Source of the DNA: Gallionella sp.
GTDB lineage: Bacteria > Pseudomonadota > Gammaproteobacteria > Burkholderiales > Gallionellaceae
Length of the DNA stretch: 24,442 bases
NCBI GenBank assembly: GCA_023229845.1
Contig: JALNYK010000039.1
Coordinates: 1-24,442 of the forward strand
Reading direction: 5' to 3'
Part shown: piece after piece, positions 1-8,047 of the stretch
How the letters are laid out: every line of letters begins with the position of its first letter
Numbering within the stretch: the stretch's first letter is position 1
The notes under the pieces: model-generated
What the model saw: the letters and a program-made list of their open reading frames with translations, nothing else
What the model was told of the DNA's origin: nothing
Database searches by the model: none
Translations under genes and position numbers: made by a program

Positions 1-179
1 AGCCATAGACTGGGTTTCAATGAGACAGGTCCGATAACGAGCGCCGTCAGGTATCCATCCAGCGTATCCAGCATCATCGTCTCGTCCGAGGTGAGATTCG
101 ACAGCAGGAAACTATCGAGTTCTTTTACCTCATCGGGAGATAAGGCTAAAAAAGGGGAGGCGCCGGACTTGTTGGACAT
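1..179 (-). CDS. YecA/UPF0149 family protein, N-terminal part (runs off the window)
   Basis: The reading frame starts at an ATG at 179 and stays open to the window edge, giving 59 residues. It contains a segment reading MMLDTLDGYLTALVIGP followed by a PSLW stretch. That matches the start of the YgfB/YecA (UPF0149) family, whose helical domain carries an LDG(F/Y)LTA..IGP motif. Many family members end in a zinc-binding SEC-C motif, but that end lies outside the window. The molecular role of the family is poorly defined. The assignment rests on this short motif alone. Confidence 0.6.
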   Translation of the reverse strand, partial: MSNKSGASPFLALSPDEVKELDSFLLSNLTSDETMMLDTLDGYLTALVIGPVSLKPSLW

Positions 180-453
180 GATGCGTGCTCAATAATGCAA
201 AGCGGCATTTTACGACTAGAACTTCGAGGCTGGTTCAGAACTTGAGCAAATTGCCCGTACGAAAATAAGGACACGAATTGAAACGAACGATCAACTCCAC
301 GGGTAGCACCACTGAATCAAGCCCCCCACCCCCGATAGCAAAGCTGCGCATCGAAACACCAGAAAAAACGCTAAATTTCGGATAACAGAGGCCGATACAT
401 CCATCAAGGGCGGCGCATATTGCACAGCTCTCTCAGAGCAACAGGAGAACATC
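180..453. other. Intergenic region, 274 bp, no gene recognised
   Basis: The region lies between the divergent partial YecA-like gene and the small plus-strand gene at 454. I see no convincing coding frame, tRNA or terminator. It presumably holds promoters for both flanking genes, but I could not assign clear -35/-10 boxes. Confidence 0.4.
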
Positions 454-663
454 ATGAGCGTACTGACGATGGATATGAGCAGCTATGAGGTCGAACGCTA
501 CGAGAATACAGCCTCCGGGTATGGCGACGAAGTGCTGAGCGCCGGTTGGGTTCCCGCGCTGGGCTTGCGCGAGGCATGTTCCGAGCATGTCGAGATGCCC
601 ACTGTGCCGAGAATCATGGATGTGGATGTCTTCCTGCGCAAGATGTACCGCTGTCAGCATTAA
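454..663 (+). CDS. Small hypothetical protein (69 aa)
   Basis: The 69-codon frame starts at an ATG preceded at 443-447 by AGGAG with a six-base spacer, which is a strong ribosome binding site. The product is acidic and soluble, with no signal peptide or membrane segment. It contains one cysteine in the middle (REACSEHVEMP) and one near the C-terminus (MYRCQH). I do not recognise a family. It stands alone, with about 270 bp of non-coding sequence upstream and a GC-rich stem-loop repeat downstream. The competing opposite-strand frame at 433-738 lacks a comparable start signal. That this is a real gene is inferred mainly from the start site. Confidence 0.55.
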   Translation: MSVLTMDMSSYEVERYENTASGYGDEVLSAGWVPALGLREACSEHVEMPTVPRIMDVDVFLRKMYRCQH

Positions 664-689
664 ACCTACATCATGCGCAGCATTCGATT

Positions 690-715
690 GCCCCCTCCCG
701 CTTGCGGGAGAGGAG
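690..715. repeat. Intergenic stem-loop repeat (CTCCCGC/GCGGGAG type)
   Basis: The sequence contains CTCCCG-CTTG-CGGGAG flanked by CC and AGGAG. It lies between the 69-aa gene and the convergent radical SAM gene. A related palindrome, with CCCCTCTC arms and a CGCAAGCG core, occurs at 14797-14822. Such C/T-rich stem-loops are dispersed intergenic repeats in many proteobacteria. It may also act as a bidirectional terminator here, but no T-tract follows. Confidence 0.5.
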
Positions 716-743
716 AGCGTAGCGAGGATTCCGGGCAAGCCCG

Positions 744-1598
744 TTAGGCCGAGACCTTGACCTCCCCCCCCAATTGGCGGATGCGTTCGGCGAACCGCTG
801 CATCGCATCTTCCGACAAGTTGGACAGGCGCGCGGCCTCGGGTTGCAACGAAGACCGCGCCAAACCGTACAACAGCACGCCTTGCAGTTTATTCCCGTCT
901 CGAAGCAACGCACCGACAAACTCCAGATAATCCTCTTCGTCTTGAACGCTGGGCGGTGCGCCGTCCAATGCGAACCAGCAGGTTTGCAGCCAGGTCGGAC
1001 AAGCCGCAATCGCGGCGATCAAATTAGCGCGCACCTTGTCCAGCGAGGTGCGGGTGTCGTTGACCACCCGCATCCCCGCCTCGCTGGCGCGATCCAGCTT
1101 GAACCATACCTCGCCGTTGATCTTCGCCAGTTCGCGCAGCCCACGCAGGACATCTTCCCGGTACAGCAGGCTGCCGTTGGTGATCAGCACGGTCTTTACC
1201 TCCATCGGCAAACCTGTCTCGCGGCGCACGCGCGCGATCAGATCGACGACCTCGGCAAACTCCGCGGCACTGGTCGGCTCGCCGTTGCCGGACAACGCAA
1301 TATCGTTGATGCGGCGCATGTCTTCCGGCACGCGTGTCTGCATGAAATCACCGTACAGCAGCTCGTGCAGAAAGCCGCGCAGCTCGCTTTCCAGCAGACT
1401 CAGATCGACCGGCGGCGCAGCACCGCGGCCCAGATCGGGCACCTGGCAATACAGGCAGCGCCAATTGCAGGCATTGTCGGTATTCAGGTTGATGCCGACC
1501 GAGACGCCGCCGGCACGGCGGGAAACGACCGGATAGACATAGCGCAGGTTCGCGCTGTCTCGGTCATGGTCAGTGGTGCTGAGTTTCGTATCGCTCAA
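744..1598 (-). CDS. Radical SAM protein (COG0731-like)
   Basis: This 284-residue protein carries the radical SAM cluster motif CNWRCLYC. C44, C48 and C51 (CxxxCxxC) are the ligands of a [4Fe-4S] cluster that cleaves S-adenosylmethionine. A second family signature, SGNGEPT, lies at residues 103-109. The closest type I can name is the COG0731 Fe-S oxidoreductases, relatives of wyosine-synthesis enzymes. The substrate is unknown, and tRNA modification is only a possibility. The start appears to be a TTG: the frame has no ATG between the upstream region and the cysteine motif, and a GGGG sits about eight bases ahead of it. The gene follows nlpD by 66 bp on the same strand, so it may be the last gene of the surE-pcm-nlpD transcript. 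Confidence 0.85.
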   Translation of the reverse strand: MSDTKLSTTDHDRDSANLRYVYPVVSRRAGGVSVGINLNTDNACNWRCLYCQVPDLGRGAAPPVDLSLLESELRGFLHELLYGDFMQTRVPEDMRRINDIALSGNGEPTSAAEFAEVVDLIARVRRETGLPMEVKTVLITNGSLLYREDVLRGLRELAKINGEVWFKLDRASEAGMRVVNDTRTSLDKVRANLIAAIAACPTWLQTCWFALDGAPPSVQDEEDYLEFVGALLRDGNKLQGVLLYGLARSSLQPEAARLSNLSEDAMQRFAERIRQLGGEVKVSA

Positions 1599-1621
1599 GG
1601 AAGCCCCAAAATTCGCAGGGA

Positions 1622-1635
1622 CACGGCGCGCCGTG
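1622..1635. other. Perfect 14-bp GC palindrome between nlpD and the radical SAM gene
   Basis: CACGGCGCGCCGTG is a perfect palindrome in the 66-bp gap. It could form a hairpin or be a protein-binding site. There is no T-tract, so a simple rho-independent terminator is not supported. Confidence 0.35.
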
Positions 1636-1664
1636 CCGGTGCCGAAACAGTGTCTTACGCGCCC

Positions 1665-2588
1665 CTACTTGAGGGAGAGGTATTTCGCCGGGTCGACCGG
1701 CTTGCCGAAACGCCGCACCTCGAAGTGCAGCTTGACTTGATCGGCGTCGGTATTGCCCATTTCGGCGATCTTCTGGCCGCGCGTGACGCTCTGCCCTTCC
1801 TTGACCAGCACTTTGTCGTTATGGGCGTAAGCGCTGAGGAAGGTGTTGTTGTGCTTGATGATCACCAGCTTGCCGTAACCGCGCAGGCCGCTGCCGCTGT
1901 AGACAACCTTGCCGGGCGCACTGGCGTTGATCGGCTGCCCCTGCTTGCCGGCGATATCGATACCCTTGCGGTTGGCCGCTTCGGAGAATCCGGCGATCAC
2001 ATTGCCCTGCGTCGGCAGGCTCCATTCGATGTCGGCATCGGGTTCGACCTCGGCACTCTCTTCTACCGGCTTGGGCTCCGGTTTCGGCTGAAGCTTGGGC
2101 TCAATCTTCTCCGGTTTGGCGGGAGTAACGACGGTGGATTTGTCGTTTTTCTCCGGCGTGGAGAGTTGCGCCACCGCCGCCTCGCTATAGGCGTATTTCA
2201 CCAGTTTGGGCTGATCCTTGATCGCCGGTTCGGATGGTTTGCTCTCCGCCACAGGGACGGGACGTGACGCCCCCGGGAACAGGCGGATCTGCTGACCGAC
2301 CTGGATCACACCGGGATCCTTGATGCCATTCAACTCGGCCAGTTCGTGGTAATCGAAACCGTAATTGAAAGCGATGCTGTACAGCGTGTCCCCCTTCTGC
2401 ACGACATGCACGGCAGGGCGCCAGTCCTTCTCGCGCTGCGCCTTTGCGCGCGCCGTCTCGGCGGCAACGACGGACTTGGCGGCTACTCCGCCGCGTTCGG
2501 CCACTGGCGCGCGCTGCTTGCTCGATGCGCACCCGACCAGAACAACCGTCGCGGTCAGTAAGGCGAATATACGATGCGCTCTGCTCAT
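1665..2588 (-). CDS. nlpD: NlpD-type lipoprotein: LysM plus degenerate LytM/M23 domain
   Basis: The product is a 307-residue outer-membrane lipoprotein involved in septal peptidoglycan splitting. The N-terminus is a lipoprotein signal with lipobox LVGC (C20). A LysM peptidoglycan-binding domain follows at about residues 60-104 (HVVQKGDTLYSIA). Then comes a low-complexity Pro/Lys/Glu linker and a C-terminal M23/LytM domain. The metal-site residues are degenerate: NRKGID stands where active enzymes have HxxGxD, and HFE stands at the HxH site. This is the known state in E. coli NlpD, which activates the amidase AmiC rather than cutting itself. The ATG at 2588 overlaps the pcm stop codon in ATGA. 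An in-frame upstream extension is open but lacks a signal peptide, so this start is preferred. Confidence 0.9.
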   Translation of the reverse strand: MSRAHRIFALLTATVVLVGCASSKQRAPVAERGGVAAKSVVAAETARAKAQREKDWRPAVHVVQKGDTLYSIAFNYGFDYHELAELNGIKDPGVIQVGQQIRLFPGASRPVPVAESKPSEPAIKDQPKLVKYAYSEAAVAQLSTPEKNDKSTVVTPAKPEKIEPKLQPKPEPKPVEESAEVEPDADIEWSLPTQGNVIAGFSEAANRKGIDIAGKQGQPINASAPGKVVYSGSGLRGYGKLVIIKHNNTFLSAYAHNDKVLVKEGQSVTRGQKIAEMGNTDADQVKLHFEVRRFGKPVDPAKYLSLK

Positions 2589-3241
2589 GATTTCCCCATC
2601 AACAAGGGTACGAACTTCACCGGCTCCAGCCTGGTTTCGCGGAAGCCGCGCTCGTCGCGTTCGATCAGGTACAGCCACTGCTCCTGCATCCCGACCGGAA
2701 TCACCATTCTGCCTCCGACCGCCAGTTGCTCCCGCAGTGCATCCGACAACGCGGGCGCGGCACAAGCCATGATGATGCCGTCGAACGGTGCAAGTTCGGA
2801 CAGACCGGCGGCACCGTCGGCGTAGCGCACGCTAACATTGCGCAGCTTCAGATCGCGCAGCTGGCGGCGCGCCCGCTCATACAGCGGCTGGATACGCTCG
2901 ACGGTGTAGACCTCCTTCGCCACCTGCGCCAGCACCGCGGCTTGGTAACCGCAACCGGTGCCGACCTCCAACACGCGGTTGAGTTGCTTGCCGTTGCGCA
3001 TGATATCAATCATGCGCGCGACGATATAAGGCTGGGAGATGGTCTGGTTGTAGTTGATCGGCAGCGATACGTCGTCATAGGCCCGGCTGGCCAACGCCTC
3101 GTCGATGAACAGGTGGCGCGGCGTCTCGAACATGGCCGCCAGCACGACCTCGTCCTTAACGCCCTGCTCGCGCAGACGCTCGATCATGCGCATTCGGGTG
3201 CGCTGCGAGGTCATGCCGATGCCCTTGATCTTGGAACTCAT
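2585..3241 (-). CDS. pcm: Protein-L-isoaspartate O-methyltransferase
   Basis: The 218-residue SAM-dependent methyltransferase starts repair of isoaspartyl residues in damaged proteins. Motif I is clear as VLEVGTGCGYQAAVLAQ near residue 90. The family's substrate-loop region NYNQTISQPYIVARM precedes it. Length fits the family (about 210 aa). The start overlaps the surE stop by four bases and its own stop overlaps the nlpD start by four bases, indicating translational coupling in one operon. surE-pcm-nlpD is a conserved stress-survival cluster in proteobacteria. Confidence 0.95.
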   Translation of the reverse strand: MSSKIKGIGMTSQRTRMRMIERLREQGVKDEVVLAAMFETPRHLFIDEALASRAYDDVSLPINYNQTISQPYIVARMIDIMRNGKQLNRVLEVGTGCGYQAAVLAQVAKEVYTVERIQPLYERARRQLRDLKLRNVSVRYADGAAGLSELAPFDGIIMACAAPALSDALREQLAVGGRMVIPVGMQEQWLYLIERDERGFRETRLEPVKFVPLLMGKS

Positions 3242-3984
3242 CGCGGCCCTAACCAGCCACGCACCGCGTCGAGCTGACCGTATTGGGTCAGGTCGATCTG
3301 CAACGGCGTGATGGAGACGCGCTGCTGCGCCAATGCGTTGAAATCCGTCCCCTCGCCCGCATCCTGAGCCTTGCCTGCCGCGCCGACCCAGTACACCGTC
3401 TCACCGTTCGGATTGCTGGCCTTGACCACCGGCTCGGCCTTGTGGCGCTTGCCGAGACGGGTCACTTCGGTGCCCTGCAAATCCTCGTAAGGAATATCCG
3501 GCACGTTCACGTTCAACAGCCAGGGATGGGTATGCGTCTGTGCGGCGAAGCGCTGCACCAACCCGGTCACAACCCGTGCCGCCGTCTCGTAATTGGCCAG
3601 TTCCTTGCCGACCAGCGAAACGGCGATGGCCGGGATGCCGAGCAGAAAACCTTCGGTCGCCGCCGCCACCGTACCGGAATAGATCGTGTCGTCGCCCATG
3701 TTCGCGCCGGCATTGATGCCGGAGACGACCATGTCAGGCTGATGATCCAGCATGCCGGTGACGGCCAGATGCACGCAGTCGGTCGGCGTGCCATTGACGT
3801 AGTAGAAACCATTCGCAGCCTTGCGCAGCTTGAGCGGGCGATCTAGCGTCAGCGAATTGGAAGCCCCCGAGCGATCGCGCTCCGGCGCGACCACGACGAC
3901 TTCTGCGACATAGGAAAGATGTTCTGCCAGACAGGCCAGTCCGGGTGCGAAATAGCCGTCGTCATTGCTGATCAGGATGCGCAT
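3238..3984 (-). CDS. surE: 5'-nucleotidase SurE
   Basis: The 248-residue protein begins MRILISNDDGYFAPG, the SurE signature with the metal-binding NDD pair. It also has GTPTDCVHLA and VSGINAGANMGDDTIYSGTVAA, which are typical of the family. SurE is a metal-dependent phosphatase acting on nucleoside 5'/3'-monophosphates and polyphosphate, and is linked to stationary-phase survival. Length matches E. coli SurE (253 aa). It is the first gene of the minus-strand surE-pcm-nlpD cluster and is followed by pcm with an ATGA overlap. About 170 bp separate it from the convergently placed end of the cysteine-hydrolase gene, so its promoter should lie in 3985-4100. Confidence 0.95.
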   Translation of the reverse strand: MRILISNDDGYFAPGLACLAEHLSYVAEVVVVAPERDRSGASNSLTLDRPLKLRKAANGFYYVNGTPTDCVHLAVTGMLDHQPDMVVSGINAGANMGDDTIYSGTVAAATEGFLLGIPAIAVSLVGKELANYETAARVVTGLVQRFAAQTHTHPWLLNVNVPDIPYEDLQGTEVTRLGKRHKAEPVVKASNPNGETVYWVGAAGKAQDAGEGTDFNALAQQRVSITPLQIDLTQYGQLDAVRGWLGPR

Positions 3985-4059
3985 CGGCTGGTGATAGGCA
4001 TTCGAAAATGCTGGGAAAGTTGAGAATTGTCCGGGAATTTATCTGGTCGGATCGAGAAG

Positions 4060-4065
4060 ATTTTA
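4060..4065 (-). promoter_or_regulatory. Candidate -10 box upstream of surE
   Basis: On the minus strand the hexamer TAAAAT lies in GGTTAAAATC about 75 bp ahead of the surE ATG. It is a good -10 match. I see no strong -35 at the expected distance, so the assignment is tentative. Confidence 0.25.
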
Positions 4066-4156
4066 ACCTCCGCGGCGACGCGGCATGATAACCCATGGGC
4101 AATGAAATCACCAATAGCGATGCTGTTTGCTTAGGTCAGGTGAAATACGCCAGTAC

Positions 4157-4813
4157 TTATTCCAGAATATCTCGCTCAAATGAGACCACAGCTCCCGTCC
4201 GGTCTTCCAGCGCGGCCAGACTGGTCGCTTGCAGCGTTGCCGCCGGGATAACGCCACCGTTTCCACCCGGCAGATCGCGCGTGGCGGTAGCGCTCGCGAC
4301 GAGGGTGACGTCATACCCGAGGTCGCGTGCGGCGCGCGCCGTTGAACTGACGCAGTTGTGCGTCATGAAACCGACGACGATGAGATTTTTCCTGCCCGCT
4401 CGCTGGATCGCCTCTTCCAGCCCGGTGCCCGCAAAACTGCTCACCCGCATTTTCTCGATGACGATTTCGTTTGCCAGCGGCTGCAAAGCGGCGACGATTT
4501 CGAATCCGGTCGAAGCCGGATTGAACAACGCCCCCTTGCCTTTATGCACGACGTGAATGACCGGTGTGCCTGACTTTCTGGCACGCGCCAGCAACTGCGA
4601 AATCTCTGCAATGGCCGCATCCACGCCGACCAGCGGCAACGCGCCGTCGACGTATTCGCGCTGCGCATCGACGATGACCAGCACGCTATTCGAAAGCCTG
4701 CCGGCTTCCGGCTTGGCCCCCGCCATTTCGAAAAGCGTCCTGGGCAAATCCGCCGCCCGCACCGACATTGCACAGAACAGCAAACCGCCAAGTGTCATTG
4801 CTGAAAACTTCAT
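4157..4813 (-). CDS. Secreted isochorismatase-family cysteine hydrolase
   Basis: The 218-residue product has an N-terminal signal peptide (MKFSAMTLGGLLFCAMSVRA, probable cleavage after A20). An isochorismatase-like alpha/beta hydrolase domain follows. The catalytic triad of the family is visible: D49 (VIVDAQREY), K121 (EKMRVSSF) and C154 (GFMTHNCVSS). Family members hydrolyse isochorismate, nicotinamide or other amides; the substrate here cannot be told. Export to the periplasm is unusual for the family. The start at 4813 is chosen because GGAGG sits five bases before it. An adjacent in-frame ATG at 4816 is possible, and another at 4825 overlaps the upstream stop codon. It lies immediately behind the NTF2-like gene, so the two form an operon. 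Confidence 0.85.
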   Translation of the reverse strand: MKFSAMTLGGLLFCAMSVRAADLPRTLFEMAGAKPEAGRLSNSVLVIVDAQREYVDGALPLVGVDAAIAEISQLLARARKSGTPVIHVVHKGKGALFNPASTGFEIVAALQPLANEIVIEKMRVSSFAGTGLEEAIQRAGRKNLIVVGFMTHNCVSSTARAARDLGYDVTLVASATATRDLPGGNGGVIPAATLQATSLAALEDRTGAVVSFERDILE

Positions 4814-4824
4814 CATGGCCTCCA

Positions 4825-5217
4825 TTAGTTTTTCAGATGCTGTGTGATCGACCAGTGCGTCTGCACGATGCGCCAGCCTTCCTTGTCGTTCCGATACACC
4901 TCGGTGCAATTCCAGCGCATCGTCGTCGCGCCGCTGTACGAAACCAGATTGAACGTCAGCACCGCCACCTCGCCGCACACCAGCACCACAGGCTCGATCA
5001 ACTCGTAACGGTCGATATGGATAGCGCCGCGCAACGGCGCATACCAAGCCGAGAGCGCCTCCAGCCCATCGATATGGCGCTCCAGAAATGGATCGAAATA
5101 GGTCACGTCCGCAGCGGAGATTTCCAGGTAACCGGACGGATCACCCGCACCCCAGCGATCCAGCGCGGCGCGTTCGAGCGCGATGATTTCTGCGGCGATT
5201 TGTTCCGTGCTAGTCAT
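4825..5217 (-). CDS. NTF2-like / SnoaL-type domain protein
   Basis: The 130-residue single-domain protein has the layout of DUF4440/SnoaL-like NTF2-fold proteins. A helical N-terminus (ALERAALDRWGAGDPSGYLE) is followed by a loop DVTYFDPFLERHIDGLEAL and ends in strands WNCTEVYRNDKEGWRIVQTHWS. Such proteins are small cone-shaped binding or enzyme domains, and the ligand cannot be predicted. A GGAG box precedes the ATG at 5217. The TAA overlaps the region just ahead of the cysteine-hydrolase start, so the two genes are co-transcribed. A 42-bp dyad at 5275-5316 lies upstream and is shared with the GlxA-type regulator gene at 11511. Confidence 0.8.
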   Translation of the reverse strand: MTSTEQIAAEIIALERAALDRWGAGDPSGYLEISAADVTYFDPFLERHIDGLEALSAWYAPLRGAIHIDRYELIEPVVLVCGEVAVLTFNLVSYSGATTMRWNCTEVYRNDKEGWRIVQTHWSITQHLKN

Positions 5218-5274
5218 GCTTCGCTCCTGTTGTGAATGGCAACGGAGCGCATCATGTCACCCGACACGCGAAAC

Positions 5275-5316
5275 CGGCAGTGGCATAACTGCCTTATTAC
5301 ATGCCGAAACTGCCAA
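5275..5316. promoter_or_regulatory. Candidate operator, copy 1 of a 42-bp bipartite dyad
   Basis: The site reads CGGCAGTGGCATAA, then 12 variable bases, then ATGCCG, two or three variable bases and CTGCCAA. The outer GGCAG/CTGCC and inner GGCAT/ATGCC blocks are inverted relative to each other, so this is a dyad. A copy with identical blocks and identical spacing lies at 11468-11509. It sits 58 bp upstream of the NTF2-like gene (minus strand). I infer it is bound by the GlxA/AraC-type regulator encoded at 11511. Confidence 0.6.
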
Positions 5317-5535
5317 GCTGGATAGAATCCCTGCGGGGTGGAATGGTGCGTTCGATAAAAGATGGTTTGTCAAACGTCTGCTATTCGGTTACACAGGTCA
5401 TAGCTCTTAACGAATTCATTGCCAAAAACCGGACACTGGCGAACTCTCACTTTCAACCCATAACTGACACTGGAGTTAGTTCAAATTAAATGCGAAGCTG
5501 AACTGCCCCCCATAAATAAATATATCGGATGCGCG
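5317..5535. other. Intergenic transition into the AT-rich island
   Basis: Base composition changes from GC-rich to AT-rich within this stretch, near 5380-5400. A 62-codon plus-strand frame crosses it but has no ribosome binding site and no recognisable product. The last 30 bases before 5536 are strongly AT-rich (for example ATAAATAAATATAT) and may hold the promoter of the large gene that follows. I found no integrase, direct-repeat boundary or terminal inverted repeat. Confidence 0.35.
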
Positions 5536-7923
5536 ATGAGCAAGGTAAGAAATAACCATTTCGTGCCGCAATGGCACCAGAACGGGTTCGTTGATGAACG
5601 CGATAATGAATTGCGTCATCTTAAGCGCCGTGAGTACAAGCTAAAAGACGGCTCGACCAAAATTGTTTACGGAAAAAATTGGTTCACATCAGCACAATGC
5701 TTTTACGAAAAAGACTTGTACTCAACCTTCTTCGGATTGATAGTCAATGACGAAATCGAGAAGAAGTTATTTGGTCCAATCGATGATAATGGTGCTGATT
5801 CAGTTAAGGCGTTTCTAACTGACGATCAGGGTCAATGGCACCATAACTTTCGGGACTTCTTCACCTACCTCGATGCTCAAAAGTTGCGCACACCTAAAGG
5901 GTTGGACTGGGTAAAGTCTAAATACCCGAAATTAAGTCAGATTCAGCTAATGACTGAGATGCAGGCATTAAGAACTATCCACTGCACGCTATGGGCTGAA
6001 GGTGTTCGTGAACTTGTATCAGCTGAGGACTCTGACGTTAAATTTATTCTGTCTGACCATCCTGTAACTATCTACAACTACGCCGGTCCACCAGATTCAG
6101 AATTATGTGCGTACCCAAATGATCCAGATATTGCCTTAAAAGGGTCTCAGACAATATTTCCACTGAACAGAAATCGATGCTTGATACTGACTAACCTTGA
6201 GTACGCAAAAGACCCAGAGGGTGTGAACCCGCTAGAACAGCGTACTAATGCTACAAAAATTCGGCAGTCAATGGTTATGACTATTAACTTCATCAACACA
6301 CGGAAGCTGACAGCCGATGAAGTAACTAAGATAAATTACATCATCAAGTCCCGAGCCAAAGACGCAATTGCTGCTGGCAAGGAGAGCTGGCTTTACCCTG
6401 AAAAAAGGCTGAATTGTGATTGGGCTGAGTTGCGTCATGTATTAAGGCCGCCATCTGATGAGTTGCATCATTTCGGTGGTGAAATGTTTGCAAAGTTTGA
6501 AGATGGTAGTACTCATTATCAGGATGCTTTTGGCCGTTCAACGCCTTTGAATGAGCATTTAAAGAAAAACACTGATGAATCAAAGTTGGGTAGAAATGAT
6601 AAATGCGGGTGTGGCAGTAACCGCAAATACAAGCATTGCTGCAAAGACATACCTGAAGAATTACGAACCAGCTGGTCTGAGCTGAGTATCCGTGAACGAA
6701 ACTTGGCATTCTGTCGTGCAATCAAGGGAATTTTAGGACTTGATACTGGCAAGACTTGGCTAGATGTCAGACGTGAAATTACTGACGAACAGATTGCTAG
6801 GATATATAGGTTCTATTCCTCCTTATGGCCTCGTGAAACCGATATCTATTCATTGTTGCCGAAGTCGGATGGCAAATTCAGAGCTTTGTACACTGGCGTG
6901 CTTGATGTCAGAGTTATCGGATTGCACGCGTTACCTTTGGCTTCTTTATTCGATGAGTTTCTTATCGAGTGTCCAATAGTCAATCCTAATAATGTTAAGC
7001 CTGAATTTAGTCCAATTGATTCACCATCCAAGTACAAGTACCAAGCGCTAAAAGACTTTTTGTTGATGTTGGAGTTAGAGCCGTACATTGGATACGGCCT
7101 TATCAACCTTATTCCTGATCCGAGCAATTTCGACCTGAACTTAATGAAAGCCATGATGGATATGGCTACAACACGACGAGGAACTGTTGTAGCTGAACGA
7201 GACAGGGTGGCATATACAAAACTGGCAATCGAGGACTATCTGAACACAATTCATATGATGCCTAGAGATGTCAAAATCCGTTCATTGGTTAGTGATTTTG
7301 GCATGCCTGAGGATGTAGCTGCCCAGTCAATTGATACGTTAGACGCGAATGCCGAAACATCTCCATTGGCTATGCTCCAACCAATGCAGCCAGGTGATGG
7401 CGGCCAGCTTATGCAATTCAGCATGGTGCCAAATTATGAAATGGCTTTGTTTACAGCTCAGGTCACTGGTTCGGTCATCATAACTGACAGTGAGACTAGG
7501 TGGAGTGAGCTTCAAGCTGCGCAGCACAGGCAGATGGGTATGGCTTCCTATCCGTGGGCTGCTGTTTATGGACAAATAAGTCGGTTACCAATGGACTATC
7601 ACATGCTTGAGTCATATACCAAAACCCAGCATCACTTTACTGAGGCTAGGACAGCGTTGAAGCAAGCTGATGCGCTAGTGTTGGCGGATATACATGACCC
7701 TGTTCAGTTTGAAAGATTGAGTGACTCAGTAACTCGCTTGAATAGTCGTCTTGGGCAAATTGACTCTGACAGAACAGCCGAGTTTGTGAATGGTGACTGT
7801 AGAATCCTAGCGCCTGAAGGCGGAATCTATGACGGTAAAGTTCAGCGGCTGTTGGCTTTGTCTAGTTGCTTGAGATATGACCATAAAGTCCGGTCGGTCT
7901 ATTACGTTGGATTGAAATTGTAA
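5536..7923 (+). CDS. DUF4238-type protein with central SEC-C zinc motif (795 aa)
   Basis: The N-terminal half (about residues 1-290) resembles DUF4238: it opens with the RNNHFVPQ motif (residues 5-12) and has the SDHP motif at 173-176 (FILSDHPVTIYNY). A SEC-C motif follows at about 352-369 (GRNDKCGCGSNRKYKHCC), with C357, C359, C368 and C369 as the likely zinc ligands. The remaining 420 residues have no family I recognise; they include VIITDSETRWSEL and several helical stretches. There is no signal peptide or transmembrane segment, so it is presumably cytosolic. Codon usage is much AT-richer than in neighbouring genes, with frequent A/T third positions, which suggests horizontal acquisition. 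The start has only a weak GGAT upstream. Function is unknown. A role in phage or plasmid defence is a guess from its isolated, foreign context. Confidence 0.75.
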   Translation: MSKVRNNHFVPQWHQNGFVDERDNELRHLKRREYKLKDGSTKIVYGKNWFTSAQCFYEKDLYSTFFGLIVNDEIEKKLFGPIDDNGADSVKAFLTDDQGQWHHNFRDFFTYLDAQKLRTPKGLDWVKSKYPKLSQIQLMTEMQALRTIHCTLWAEGVRELVSAEDSDVKFILSDHPVTIYNYAGPPDSELCAYPNDPDIALKGSQTIFPLNRNRCLILTNLEYAKDPEGVNPLEQRTNATKIRQSMVMTINFINTRKLTADEVTKINYIIKSRAKDAIAAGKESWLYPEKRLNCDWAELRHVLRPPSDELHHFGGEMFAKFEDGSTHYQDAFGRSTPLNEHLKKNTDESKLGRNDKCGCGSNRKYKHCCKDIPEELRTSWSELSIRERNLAFCRAIKGILGLDTGKTWLDVRREITDEQIARIYRFYSSLWPRETDIYSLLPKSDGKFRALYTGVLDVRVIGLHALPLASLFDEFLIECPIVNPNNVKPEFSPIDSPSKYKYQALKDFLLMLELEPYIGYGLINLIPDPSNFDLNLMKAMMDMATTRRGTVVAERDRVAYTKLAIEDYLNTIHMMPRDVKIRSLVSDFGMPEDVAAQSIDTLDANAETSPLAMLQPMQPGDGGQLMQFSMVPNYEMALFTAQVTGSVIITDSETRWSELQAAQHRQMGMASYPWAAVYGQISRLPMDYHMLESYTKTQHHFTEARTALKQADALVLADIHDPVQFERLSDSVTRLNSRLGQIDSDRTAEFVNGDCRILAPEGGIYDGKVQRLLALSSCLRYDHKVRSVYYVGLKL

Positions 7924-8047
7924 TCAATGATCTGTATGGCAGCGCCAAAACAACGCACTCGTTTGGATGCTCGTAGCACCACACAGCTTAGACGTTGAAC
8001 GTCAGCTTTGGGGTGTGGAGCGGAAGTATATCCCTTGAGTTATCGAT

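Noticed and set aside
774..2267. Long plus-strand open frame of 497 codons
   Set aside because: It lies antisense to the radical SAM and nlpD genes, whose protein motifs are clear; the long frame is a side effect of GC-rich codon use.
5301..5489. 62-codon plus-strand frame in front of the island gene
   Set aside because: It has no ribosome binding site, begins inside the 42-bp dyad and shows no recognisable sequence.
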